Below are positions 11,688 through 22,903 of a DNA stretch of 41,582 nt, piece after piece (position 1 is the first letter of the stretch; the number at the start of each line of letters is the position of its first letter). Both the position numbers and the translations under genes were made by a program. Source of the stretch: Chara braunii (Eukaryota > Streptophyta > Charophyceae > Charales > Characeae); the NCBI GenBank assembly GCA_003427395.1, contig BFEA01000368.1, forward strand, positions 589,543-631,124, in the 5' to 3' direction. Under the pieces are notes generated by a model that was not told the DNA's origin, made no database searches, and saw only the letters and a list, made by a program, of their open reading frames with translations.

Positions 11688-12133
11688 GGGGAGCAACACC
11701 TGTTGGAAATCGGGTGCAGCGTCCCTCACACAACCACCATCTCAATCACGCTGAGATTTTTCTACCTCTCCCAACCTGCCAGCATTGATTACCCTGAAGA
11801 CGGGATTGACTGAGCAGGACAAAAATATACAATTTATGTGAAAAGCAGACCGTCACAATCAGCACCAGCCATCAGATTAATCTGAACTAAAGCTACCGTC
11901 CAAGTCAGGCAAAGAATAACACAACGCTCAATTTTCTCTTTTGCTGTTTCTTCCATTTTCCTTTTTCTCTCTTACTTTGATTGTGACCTCAGCCTTTGCA
12001 CACAACCCATAACTTGGCAGGGGGGAGATCTGCGCACAGTAGAAAAGGCCGGGCCAGTCCCTCTACCTTCACGTCCCTGGACGAGCCCGGGGCCTACCAG
12101 GATCACATGCCGGATGCGGCGAACGTACACATA

Positions 12134-12485
12134 TGGGGCCTTTCCATACGAAACGTACAGATAATATCTGTACGGGAACCTGTACGCCCTCGTACGACCC
12201 GTACGGAAAAAAAAAAAAAAAAAAAAAAAAAGAGATCCAAAAAATTCGAAAAAAACTATGTGATGTAAAATCCCAAGACAAACAACATTTGCGTGAGCAT
12301 CATCTGCAGATTCTTATTAGAATTGGAGGAAAAAAATAAAAACAGTAAAAAACAATTAAAAAAAGTCGTACGGGCCTTGAGTACAAGTACCGTACAAGAA
12401 ATGAGTACAACTTCTACTCGTACGGGGTTGCGTACGTATCGCAACGTACGCTGTGCTGTAAGGCATGGTGCCGAGCCTGCGTCAA
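12134..12485. mobile_element. Non-autonomous transposon copy 3 (CGTACG-type ends)
   Basis: This copy has the layout of copies 1 and 2: a GGGCCTTTCC-like left end, a palindrome-rich subterminal zone, an A tract (25 A at 12207-12231), the conserved core at about 12264-12340 (GACAAACAACATTTGCGTGAG, with AGAATTGGAGGAAAAAAATAAA), and a right end sharing GCCGAGCCTG with copy 1. The subterminal motifs are different, being CGTACG/GTACGG repeats instead of CCCGGG. Outer ends are approximate, and no clean target duplication was seen. Confidence 0.6.
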
Positions 12486-12489
12486 CCAA

Positions 12490-14500
12490 ACACCCTTTCC
12501 TTTCTGCTAATGGGGGTGCTATCCTTTGTATCCAAGACTGGTCCAGGAACAGGTTGAGCACACAGTGCATCTACTACACAGTGGAAAGGCCATCTATGCA
12601 GAGGTTGTCGGTGTTACACCACCGAGAGCCAGGACACCACGCCCTCCGCCACCACCGAGCTCTTGAGTGAGTGCAAGTGTGTATGTGTGGTGTGCGTGAG
12701 AGAAAGAGCGACTGTGCGCGAGTGAGAGTTTGTGCTGCAAGTGCGAGAGTGGCAGTTTCCTCCCATTTGATTGTAAGGTTGGGCCTCCAGGAATCTAGTT
12801 CCAGGAGGGGAATAGTTCTCTATTGTTCTTTTCTTCTATTCCATCTTTTCTTGCCTCAACTCTCTAAGATTGCTTGCTGGTAAGAAACAAGAGGACTGCT
12901 GGTATGCCACCCCGCAGAGTAGATGGGGCATGTGATTGGGTGTGAAAAAGAAAAAGAAACAATCATCTATTTGAACACACGTGACCGAAGCTTCGAAAAC
13001 ATATATGCAAAATTGCAAATTTCCCTCAGCTTCACTCTTCTTTGAATGTTCTCGTTTTTTGCAGATACCAATTTGGTTACTAGTAATTATTACTGAGTTG
13101 TTGCAATACATTTGGTTACTACCAAGTTGTTGCAAGACATTACCGATTCCGTGTGAGCCCGCAAGGTTGACCAAGTGCACGTGAGAGTGAGGGGGCGTTA
13201 GCGGGAGGGACCGACTTCACAAAGAGTTCTTCAGCGTGTTTGTCTGTGTGTGTATGCATATGAGTGTGTGTGCCGGTGTGGGTGGGTGTGGATGAGCGGG
13301 GCGTGGGTTGTGGGGTTGTCGGGGTGCGGGCGGCGATGGCGAGGGTCAGGGCGAGGATGATGACGAGGGTGTGGGCCTGCGCTTGAATGATGTTGGCTAT
13401 ACGCAACTCCAGACAAAAAGCATGACTACACCAGACAGTTTCGTCGGAGTTCCACCAACTCATCATGAGGTTGTACCCAACCGTCTGCCCAGGATGCATT
13501 TTGACTGATCAATACGAGTATTCCCCGCCTTGCCCAGCGTTAGTGATACCCCAGAGAGAGAAACGTGGTCGAACTTTACTTACACTGACCCCTCAATCCT
13601 CGCAAACCATTGGAAGCAGGTAGAAGTAGGTCAGTCTGAGAAACTACGTGGTAAGTTGTAGCAGCCATAAGACCGACTCCACACACCCACTCAGCCATGT
13701 GTGTGTAGGCGACCGGCCGAGAGTGGATCGGTTTGTGCCATCCGCAGGTTGTACCAGGGGTTCTCCTCATTTCAAAGCCCTGTAGAAACCACTAAAACCG
13801 AAAATGGCCAAATATTTGTTGCCCCGCCACGATAAACAGTGTACATCCATGATCTTGGATGTGCATTTTGTCTGTCAATGAACTTCACTATGTGCAACTT
13901 GCATTGAAGACCATGGATAACCTTCTGCCGGGTTAGTCCATTTTGGCTTTCACGGGTTAGTCCATTACGGTTTTGGTGGTTTGTAATGGACTACCCTTCT
14001 ACCATAAGCCTGTTTCCGAAACCAATTGCACCCCCCAAATTCCATCGAAAAAGGCACCCATTCGGAGACCGGCAAGTGTAGCAAGGTATGTGGTATCCAA
14101 TTAAACAGGTGGTGGAAGTTCCCCCTCTGCGACAAACCCGCCCACAATGGATGTACAAAAGCTTTTTGGCTGATGCCTCCCACACTACCCGTAAACCTTC
14201 CTGTAACTGTGCGGAGGCATAAGCAGCATAAGCCAAAGCTTTTACGAAACAGAAGACGCAGGCCAAAGCTTTTTGAAAATCGATCACACATCCCCCCATT
14301 CCCCACTTCGTAGTAACACACGACCTTACATATCTCCCATCCTGTGCCTCTCTACACCTCATTGAATGCACCCAGGTGGTCTTCCGATTCCAATCACCCT
14401 CTCATCTCATTCACCTCCCTACAACTTCACTACTGGACAAGTTGCTCTTTCTTTTTTTTTTTCTTTTTTTTTTAAGTTTAAACAAAACACCCCTGCCATT
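12490..14500. other. Intergenic, low-complexity G/T tracts, no supported gene
   Basis: GT/GA-rich simple sequence occurs at 12660-12760 and 13225-13345. A doubled TTTGGTTACTA/GTTGTTGCAA phrase occurs at 13068-13137, and GCCAAAGCTTTT is repeated around 14235-14275. Overlapping frames on both strands look like by-products of this bias. No protein family was recognised. Confidence 0.45.
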
Positions 14501-14506
14501 GCTAGT

Positions 14507-14561
14507 GGTGCTCATAAGAGCAGACACCGCTAGCACCTGGGGGCGAGGCCCCATCTACTGG
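14507..14561. repeat. Dispersed repeat, copy B (pairs with 11631-11687)
   Basis: Second copy of the short interspersed repeat described at 11631. It carries GAGCAGACACC and GAGGCCCCATCTACTGG, about 2.9 kb from its partner and in the same orientation. Confidence 0.6.
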
Positions 14562-14750
14562 ACAAGTTCTCGTTTTCGAGAGGCATGAATTTCAGATTCT
14601 TCTTCTGATTCCAAAGGCGGCGGGGAGGTAGGTAATATGTTTGTCATGATGCCTAGCAAACAAAAAAACAAGAGGAAGAGGGGGAGGCGGTGGAGGGAGG
14701 TGATTCTCATAGTCTTGGGGAGATGCAATGATCCTTGAAGTCAGGGGATT

Positions 14751-14880
14751 AGTTTTTTTTCCAATACTAGGATACCCCCAAGGAGTAATGGGTCTTTTTC
14801 TTCCAATGGATGTACGACCTTCTCCTCCTCCATGAGGGTGGTCTACTGGATTCATTGCTGTGCCTCTTACTTTAGTACAC
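14751..14880 (-). pseudogene. rpl2: rpl2 C-terminal fragment, organelle-derived (probably plastid) insertion
   Basis: The minus strand reads [18 protein letters not shown] followed by [10 protein letters not shown] and GKKT. This is the signature C-terminal part of bacterial-type ribosomal protein L2 (uL2), including the invariant His-Gly-Gly-Gly-Glu-Gly loop near the peptidyl-transferase centre. The [11 protein letters not shown] wording resembles plastid uL2 more than mitochondrial uL2, from memory. Only about 43 of some 275 residues remain. On both sides the frame dissolves into unrelated sequence, and the final Arg/Lys-rich tail is missing. The AT-rich codons also fit an organellar origin. 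It is best read as a nuclear insertion of organelle DNA and is not functional. Confidence 0.85.
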
Positions 14881-15917
14881 ACTCAACTGGGCATGAGCTA
14901 CTTAAGGCACCACTGACCCTGACGCAACGCAAATCATCCGAAGTTCGGAACATATCAGTTGTCCCAGCACTGGAGCACCAATCGAAACGTTTTGCACACT
15001 GCTGGAACCAGAAGGGGACAAAAATAAACATGCAGACTTTTCAAGTTTTCCTGCTGTTTTCTTTTTTTTTCTGTTTTGTTTGTTCCAATGGACGACAGAT
15101 CAGACATCAAACTGATCCGAACAGAAACAGAAACTACGCTTCGTTGTTTTTTCCCCAATTTGTTCTGCTACGATAATTTTCTCTTTCCATCCAGAGGTTT
15201 ATCATTCCAATACTTTCCTCGAAAAAAAAGAAATCGATCTACAATTATCTACACGGCCCTGATTTTGCTCCAGACGTTCCCGCCAAACAGCTATGGGTAC
15301 ATAAGATAGCCAAAGTTCGGCCCACTGCCTCCTCCCGAGTCCCAACCCTCCCCCCCCACCCCGGTTGAGCTGCATCCCCACATCATAAACCACATGCTCC
15401 ACCGCTTGTGCAGGCCCCCAAGTTTCAGCCTTGCAACCGTACTCCCCAGGCGGAGTGTTTAACGCGTTAGCTAGGTCCCTCACCGAATCGCCCCCAAAAA
15501 CCACTGGGTGTAGACCAAGGACCAACACTCATCGTTCACGGTAAGCGACCATGCAAACTGAATTGGGTAGCAGCATGAGAACCATATGATGGTACGTTAT
15601 TCCCACCCACACATTCCGATGGCCCAATTGGTTAACCTCCGGTCGATCAATGAAAGTCGGACAATCATACACATCGTGTGCGTCGGACATTTCCCATCAA
15701 GATGAGATGGATTTCGGTATGATGTTGGACACAAGGCCAGCCCCACAGAGTCTCCAGCAGTACCCGTACACACCTGTTCAAAGGCTGCCACTAGCATTTC
15801 CAAGTGATTGTTCGGCCTCGTTCACCTCCCCTTCAGAAGCCGCTTTTCCTCAAGTAGCACATACCCAAAGAAGTGTCTGTAGACTCTGTACTGCCATAAT
15901 TAATGGCAGGATAAACT
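14881..15917. other. Intergenic; unrecognised minus-strand frame at 15202-15528
   Basis: A 108-codon minus-strand frame (15202-15528) contains VVFGGDSVRDLANAL and TPPGEYGCKAETWG, followed by a Gly run. It reads more like protein than its surroundings, but I cannot name a family and no flanking exon is evident. At 15617-15628 TGGCCCAATTGG matches the tRNA box-A consensus, but no tRNA fold or spaced box B follows. Nothing else is supported. Confidence 0.3.
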
Positions 15918-16214
15918 GGTTATAAGCTATAACAGGCCGTTTTCCGGGCGCCCGGGCACCCAACTTCTGCCTGGGTACACACCCGGGTGCCCGGCCGTGC
16001 ATGACCCCCAGGCATGGTTCCATGTAGCCTCAGCACAAAAAAAGAAAAAAGAAAAAAAAAATCCGGAAAAAAATATGTTGTGTAGAATTGAAATACGAAC
16101 GACTTTTGCCTGAGGCTCACATAATTCCTCACAGAATCGGAGATAAAAATGAAAATAACAAAATCACACAAAGGCACCCCCTTCAGCCCTTTCAGCCCCT
16201 TCAGCCCCTTTTAT

Positions 16215-16248
<34 letters not shown>

Positions 16249-16380
16249 AAATCGAAATGAGCCCGGATATCGGGTCCTCTGGGAGGGTGCAGAAAAATAA
16301 TAATAAAAAAAAAAAAAAAAATTTTTTTTTTTTCACGCCCGGGTGCCCGGCCGTGCGTGAGAATCTGCCTAGGTTATAAG
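15918..16380. mobile_element. Non-autonomous DNA transposon copy 2 with 9-bp target duplication
   Basis: The element spans 15927-16371 and is flanked by the perfect nine-base duplication GGTTATAAG (15918-15926 and 16372-16380). Its ends are CTATAACAGG and CTGCCTA. The subterminal zones carry CCCGGG-type motifs (CGGGCGCCCGGGCACC; CACGCCCGGGTGCCCGG). Inside are an A-rich tract, the conserved core at 16081-16150 (GACTTTTGCCTGAGG, ACAGAATCGGAGATAAAAAT), and a C-rich tract ending in 31 consecutive C at 16216-16246. Nine-base duplications are typical of Mutator-like elements; the short weak terminal repeats are not decisive. No transposase is present. Confidence 0.85.
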
Positions 16381-16510
16381 TGCTCAATCTTCTGAGCTGC
16401 ATTGCTGTTGGGACCACAAGATTACAAAAGTGGCAGGTTCGGATGGAGGGGACGATGATAAAACCCACGTGGGGGACGAGGAGGGAGAAGTGGCGAAGAG
16501 GGAAACAAAA

Positions 16511-16552
16511 CAAGAAGAGGAGGAGGAGGAAGAAGAAGATGAAGAAGAAAGG
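16511..16552. repeat. GAA/GGA-rich simple repeat
   Basis: An imperfect purine run of GAA, GGA and GAT triplets. The acidic and Ser-rich frames read from it on the two strands are products of the repeat. Confidence 0.8.
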
Positions 16553-16670
16553 CAGTTGAAAGAGGCAGGAGGGAGGGTCCCAATGCAGAGAAATTGGACC
16601 ATGGGAATAGCGTGTGGGCCCAAGCTGTCAGGTAGGGACTCACCTTCCCCATGCTGAATAATGAAGCCAA

Positions 16671-16702
<32 letters not shown>

Positions 16703-16738
16703 AAAAAAGAAAGAAAAGAAAAGAAAAGAAAGAAAGAG
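16671..16738. repeat. (GAAA)n microsatellite
   Basis: About 68 bases of GAAA and GAAAA units with few interruptions. Confidence 0.95.
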
Positions 16739-18683
16739 AGGAGGACGATCTTGGGAAAACAAGGTGCGCATTACGCAGAGCAACGCAACAAATCAGCTAC
16801 CGTACTGTATGATTAATGCACACACACTGACACACAAACACGCATTTGGAAAATGGCAGAGAACCTCCCACAAAAGAATATATAGTAAGCATCATCTAAA
16901 AAGAAATAAATGAAAAAAAAAAACATAGCATCATCTACACGACGGGAAATGACAAAAACGTCCACGCTCGCTTGTTCACAGCCGTCCAGAGTCACAAACG
17001 CTTTCGCAGAAACTAGGAGGAAAATTAATTTCAAAGAGCAACACGGCAGCAGAGACCTCTAACAAAAATTCACATCTACAACACAAACATAAAACGAAAC
17101 GATGATCAACAGAGCATAAATTGCATTCACAAGAACAAATATCATGCAACCAAACACAAGATAGAAACACGAGACTTGTCGATCGATGACAGCAATTTAT
17201 TGCTGCCTGTCTCTCCATCCTATCTCTCAAATGGTGATTGATCCTTTTCAGTTACATAACGACCAAGCGCAGTGCGCAGCACACCCACCGCCAGCCTGCA
17301 ACACAGGCGGGAGTGTAGAGAAGCAGTTCCCTCCTGCAGCAGCTTGCAGCCTGCCTCCCTTGCTGAATCGCAAAGACACTACAACCGATACATTGCCCAG
17401 GAGGAGGGGCCACGCCTTCTTCTTCTTCTTCCGCGACTTCGAGCGACGTGATGCGCACAACATTCCTGCGGAGTGGTTCTTGGGGAGTTCTGTGCAAGAA
17501 CCTTATTAACCTGCTCTGCCAGGGCAGAGGGGTCTTCGCGGATGTGTGTGCCTTGGAAATGGCTGTCTCATGCGCTGAATGACAGTCAGAATGACGGAAG
17601 ACAGGGAGGAAAATGCACTGATCAGATCAAGCACAGAGCGTGCTTGGGGCGGAAGAAGAAAACTCGATAAGGCCACAACAAGTGAGGACCACAGAATCCG
17701 AGATGTCTCATCCGTGGCCAATGTACTTGTTGGTACGATTGCCACTTCTTTTTTCGATCAGGCCTCACCCTTCACACAACTGATCGTCACACTCCCATTT
17801 CTATCTACCACTCAGTCGGTTTGGTCAAATGGAATAACGAGACGGAATCGGACTCAGAAATTTGACACAGCGACTATCTTACACTCTGCATACCTGTACA
17901 TGATGTTCTGCCAGATGGACCAGAAAATGCGGCCACCACCACTGTAATACCAGTGGGCTGTGCATACCACAAAGGGACGTTTCCCTTAGCGACCGACTAC
18001 TCACCTGCTTCTCCGCATGCAATACCCCGAACAACTCTTTGAGGGAAGTATACAATCAACCCCAGCCTCTCCACCCTCTCCTTCATTATGATTCCATGTG
18101 CCAGGCAATGGAGTGGAAGTCTGATGGGTCACATCTGTGATTGAAGTTCATACCTATGAAAATTATGAATGAGTGACTCATTGCCTTCGACGTCTGCGAT
18201 GAGCCGTATCTGGGTGAGCAAGCCAACCTCCTCCTCCTCCTCCTATGAACAGTTACGAGAGCAACAAACTCACCCCACTGGCCTGCCTCCAGTATCCACC
18301 AAAAAGATAGTTTACTCAGCAGCACCCCCCCTGCATATTCAAATAGCATGTTGGGCAGCATACCTGTCTATTTGCGGTTCAACCTCGGAAAGGCTGCAAA
18401 ATACCGTACATGATACCTCATGGCCAGAGGTGGAAGTCGCGGCGAGCCTGCATTTGGAGAAAAAGTGCTGATTCCTCTCCTCTCCCCCCCCCCCCTCCTC
18501 TTTCCTTTTGACCTGTGGTGCAGCTGACAGCTTGCAAAATTGATGTACCAGCGGCAAACCACGTCGCAGAAATTGTTGGGTATATCCACTTTGCTTACGG
18601 TCGACTCCTTCCTGTTGGTTGTCATCATAATGGCCATGGCCAGTTCAGTAGTGGCAGATAAAACATTATCTATCACATGTACC
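16739..18683 (-). other. 3' flank and probable 3' UTR of the AIPP2-like gene
   Basis: No independent coding region is supported downstream of the minus-strand TAG stop. The first clear AATAAA on the minus strand is at 17201-17196, about 1.5 kb after the stop, inside the small palindrome AGCAATTTATTGCT. It is a possible polyadenylation signal only, since algal and plant signals are often degenerate. The overlapping frames at 17.2-18.5 kb are short, differ between strands and match nothing I know. Confidence 0.35.
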
Positions 18684-21600
18684 CTACTGTAGGCTGCTTG
18701 AAAGGCCAAGCGAGAGCTCAACACCACCATTAAGCTCCGAAATGTCGTCCCAGAGGGGCTTCTTTGTCATTCGGTGGGTCGGCAACGACAGTGACAATGA
18801 GAGTGGGCTCTCTGGGGATGAAGGATCCTCATCCTCCACAGCAGCAGGCCGCTTACCTGTATCGCAGTGCCGTGAGGGATTGCCTTGCATCAGATCGGCG
18901 TTGACACACGACCTTTCCAATTCCGAAAGAGCTTCCGCATTCCTTCCCTCCAATCCCTTCTTCTTGTTTATAGGAGGAACATGCACAGTAGCATCCAGTG
19001 AGCGTGAGTCTTTGGCATCGCCACTGCCGCCAACTCCCATCGCGATACCATTCTGGGTGAACGGGGATGGTGCCGCTGCTGCACCCTGCGCACCTGCTGG
19101 CCAAAGAGACACCAAGCTCTTCTCCGAAGTCATTCTGATGGCTGTGGACTCCACCCCCCGCTCCCGCATAGGCATCATTTGTCCTTGCTGCTTGGCGTGC
19201 CGCCAACTTCCCAAATCTGTAACCGGAACAGAATGCCTCGTATTGTCACCCTTTCTGCATGACTCCTTACCTCTAAGCGGCACAAAGAGATTGGCGAACT
19301 GCAATGCAGGCCCATCCGTATCCTCAGCTAACGAGTCAAGGCAACTGCCTGCACCCAGCTCAGGAAGAAAAGAGATCATCCTTCTGTTCTCACAGCTAGC
19401 AGGTGCTTGTTCAGCCATCATATCTACAGTCCATGATCGATCTTCATCCGCCTGTGTTCCCTGCCAACCATGGTATGACCTGTGACCAACACCTTCAGAG
19501 TCTGTGACCGACTGCGGCTTTGCCTCGGCGTTGACATCAAAATCTGGCAATTCCACATCTTTCTCGTTCGCTGGAAGTGTGCGTACAGGACTTGATTTGG
19601 ATAAGGTGATCCCCCCTGAAGCATCAACTTTTCGCTCGTCCGCCTTTCTGCTATTGACATTACCTTCTGCGTTGCATTTTTCTGGAACTGAATTGCTCGG
19701 ACATAACGCTGCCTGTCCTTCGACAGGCATGGCATCATCGGTAGGGGACTCTGGATCAACAACCACACAGACCCTCTTTCCAAACAGTTCCACTGCTTTG
19801 CATTGTCCCAAACTCCTTCCTGCAGGTAACACCATGGGACCTGACACCCTTTTGTCCAAATCTTCCAGGGCGACATGACCAAGCTTTCCTTCAGATTTAT
19901 CAGGATGGTCACCGTCACCCTGCACCATCCGCTCACCTGGTACTCCTTGTATGGGACGCGCGTTCAAAATGCCAGCATGCTCGTCGATCTCCACAGACTT
20001 GCTGTCTTTTCCTACTTGCCTTGCCGGGTTAGGAACATCGTCCTCAGAAACTGTAGCACCCGCCGACGCTACCTTTTCAGCTCTTTGGGTGTGCTCCTTA
20101 CGGCTTATAGTATCCCCTTCACTGGTGGGACATTTCCGATGGCTGATTTGGGCATCGCTTGAAGCAGAGTTCTCACCCTCCCGCTCCCTATTCCGTGGGC
20201 TACTACCTATTGTAACCAAATCGGCCATTACTTTCCCGCCTACATCCCGATCATCACCGGACGTCCTCTCTCGCCTCTGGGTATCCTTCTCAGCTCTGTT
20301 CCTTTCTCTTTCCCTGTCCCTCTCCCTTTCCCTCTCTCTTTCCCTCTCCCTTTCCCGCTCTCTTTCCTTCTCCTTCTCCCTCTCCCGCTCCCTCTCTCGC
20401 TCCCTCTCTCTCTCCCTCTCTCTCTCCCTATCCCTTTCCCTTTCCCTCTCCCGATCTCTGTCCCGCATTCTGTCTCCATCTCTCTCACGGTAACTAGCTG
20501 AATGCCTTAGCCTTTCTCGGTCTCGATCTCGTTCCCTCTCCCTTGGCATATCCCTTTCCCTGGCCAACTCCCTATCCCGGGCCGATTCCCTGTCCCTCAC
20601 CGTGTCTCTGTCTTTCATTGAATCCCTCTCCCTATAGCTACTTGAACGTCTCACTCTCTCCCTGTCACGTTCCCGCTCCTTGTCATGATCGTAATCCGGT
20701 TCCTTATCCCTATCTCTTTCCCTGCTCAGTTCTCTCTCCTTCCTGTTTTTCAGTCGCTCTTCCTTCTCCTTTTCTCGGTCCCTTTCTTTCTCCCGCTCAC
20801 GCTCACGGTCTCTCTCTTTGTCCCTCTCCCGCTCCCGTTCTCTTTCTCGCTCCCTCTCCCGTTCCCTTTCCCTCTCATAATCTCTCTCCCGTTCGCGCTG
20901 CTCTCTTCCCAGCCCCCTGCCACGATCTCTTGCATCTACTCTCCTTTCTCTCTCTCTCCTTTCCCGATCGTTTGACCGTTCACGATGCGTGGCAGCCAAG
21001 GGTTCATCCTCAGGAGTAGAGGACCTTGACCTCTTCAAGAATCTCCAACTTCCAGAGTGGGAGAAAGCTGGCGAAACACCTGACGGCACATTCTGTTGCT
21101 GTGGCTGTTGCTGTTGCTGTGGCTGTGGCTGTGGCTGCTGCTGTTGCTGTTGCTGTTGCTGATGCCACGAGGACGCATGAGGGCTTCTAGCTGCCCCTGC
21201 CTGATGCAGCACAGCGACTCCGGATGCACCACTTAGGCTCAAATTTCCAGGCAAAGCACCTGAAGAATTCATTGAACCGTCCATAGGGCAACACACTGCA
21301 CTACCATCCGCAATGACCTTCTGCGTTCCAGCAGTTCTTTGAGGATCAGTCAGGCGCAGTTTCTTCGGATCTGGATGACAACTAAATGGCCCTTCGCCCT
21401 CAGGTCCACTCAACTCCTCTGTTGTGCCGGTGTCTGGTCTCTGTTCACCAGGAATGTGTAAGACCTCCGCAGTCGTATCTGTTCCCTTTGGTGGTAAGTC
21501 AGCCACCACTTCTGCAGCCCTTTGAGCATGGCGCAGCAGTTCTTCATGTGCTTGCGAGTCGTCCAGTGGTGAAGGTGCAAGGGCATTTGCTACGCCACCC

Positions 21601-22903
21601 TGAGAATCACTAACATCATTTTGAGCTGAACCCCCTGGAGTGCTGTCAATATCTTGACCTGGAAACCCTGGAGGAAAAGTCCCTTCCATAGCGACTTTCG
21701 ACTCGGGCAGCACGATGGGTCCTTCAGAAGTCAATGGATGGCTTTGCTTTGCAGAATCCAATGCTTGGGCGTTGGCAGCTATCCCAGCAACTTTCGCAAC
21801 AGTGTGTTCAAAGCCAGGAGGAAGAGGTGGGAAAGAATCCTTCGAAGACAGACCTTGTGCCGGAAACCCCGCTGTCCCCAGCTTTGCCGGAGGAGGGGGC
21901 TCACCAGAAACAGAACTTGCAGGTTGATAATTAACAGGGGAATGAGAAGGCGGCTGCTGCTTTTCTGGAGGGGGAAGATTGCTGCGAGCAATGCTACTTG
22001 GCGGCTCCACACTAACAAGGGTATCAGGGTGCATTGTGGCATCTGCAGGCTGGACATCCACGTGCTTCGTCGGTTGTACTTCAATCACACTATTTCCTTG
22101 TAACGGTGCTGCAATTTCAGGATGCACGGAAGCAGAGACGAGCAGTTCACTAATACGAGGTGACTGCATTTCGGTAGAGACGATGGAAGACCGGGGTGCA
22201 GAAGGTATGGCCGATTCCACTTGCGTGGTGACGGGAGAGCTGAGAGGCGAAACTGCAACTGTGCGTGGGACCACTGCTGGTCGTGCATCTCCCGAAGTCC
22301 CGCCCAACACAGGAACAAGCGGGACAACAGGCGAAGGTGGCAATGGAGGGGGTGATGCTGGCATACCTTCTGATTGGCCACTGGGCTCAGGGGGCAGTGG
22401 AGGCAGGGGAGGTGGTTCAGTCCACTGCGAAGCAGTCCTCTCCGCAGAAACCGTAACTGACGAAGACTGTACAGGAGATGGAGAGGGAGGCAGTGGGGGA
22501 GGGGAGGGGGGTGGACCCTCGGGCGGTGGAGGAATCATGGAACATGACGGGGCAGGAGGATCATTGACCGTTTCCGCAGTGGTCGTGGAGTTAGGACCAT
22601 CTGCTTCATCGATATCCATGTCCACTTCCATGTCTTGCTCCATGACTTGTGCGGCACCCTCTTCTCTCAATGGTGGTTTCAAAACTGTGGCCTGTGGCTG
22701 CGATGGCTTCATGTCATTGGAGGTCTGTGAATGCATTGATTTCACCTCAACAGCAGCAACATTAGCCTGGGACGTTCTTCGATCAACAGCAGTCTGCTGT
22801 GCAGGTGGTGTGCCAGAGCGTGCTGCGGCTCTTCCTGGAGCAGGTGGTGGACCCCGGCTTCGGACAACAAATACTCCCCACATGAACTTCGGTGGACATC
22901 CTC
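18684..22903 (-). CDS. Last exon: end of SPOC-like domain, polyPro/polyQ, RE/RD repeats, EAR tail, stop
   Basis: The acceptor is CATGTCTCTGCAG before 22903, and the first two bases complete a Gly codon. The exon opens with PPKFMWGVFVVRSRGPPP, the closing strand of the SPOC-like fold (the family shows a Trp-Gly-Val-Phe box here). Then come proline-rich stretches (PPPSPPPLPPSPSP), a Gln run at 21096-21160, about 240 residues of alternating Arg with Glu/Asp/Lys (about 20270-20990), and long hydrophilic sequence. It ends with SPLSLSLSLP and VELSLGLSSSLQ before TAG. Both match the LxLxL EAR repression motif. No second folded domain is visible. Plus-strand frames opposite this exon (for example 21979-22929) are shadows of its biased composition. 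Confidence 0.9.

Noticed and set aside
13991-14371. Overlapping Cys/Ala-rich frames of about 120 codons on the minus strand
   Set aside because: Two or three frames are open over the same stretch, caused by GCCAAAGCTTTT repeats; no homology recognised.
15617-15628. Box-A match TGGCCCAATTGG as a tRNA gene
   Set aside because: No acceptor, D or anticodon stem pairs follow, and no properly spaced box B.
16384-16670. Acidic (plus) and Ser/Pro-rich (minus) open frames
   Set aside because: Both are read from a GAA/GGA simple repeat and lack any other protein character.
18742-19485. 247-codon plus-strand open frame
   Set aside because: It is antisense to the last exon. The minus-strand frame is continuous for over 4 kb and has a known domain.
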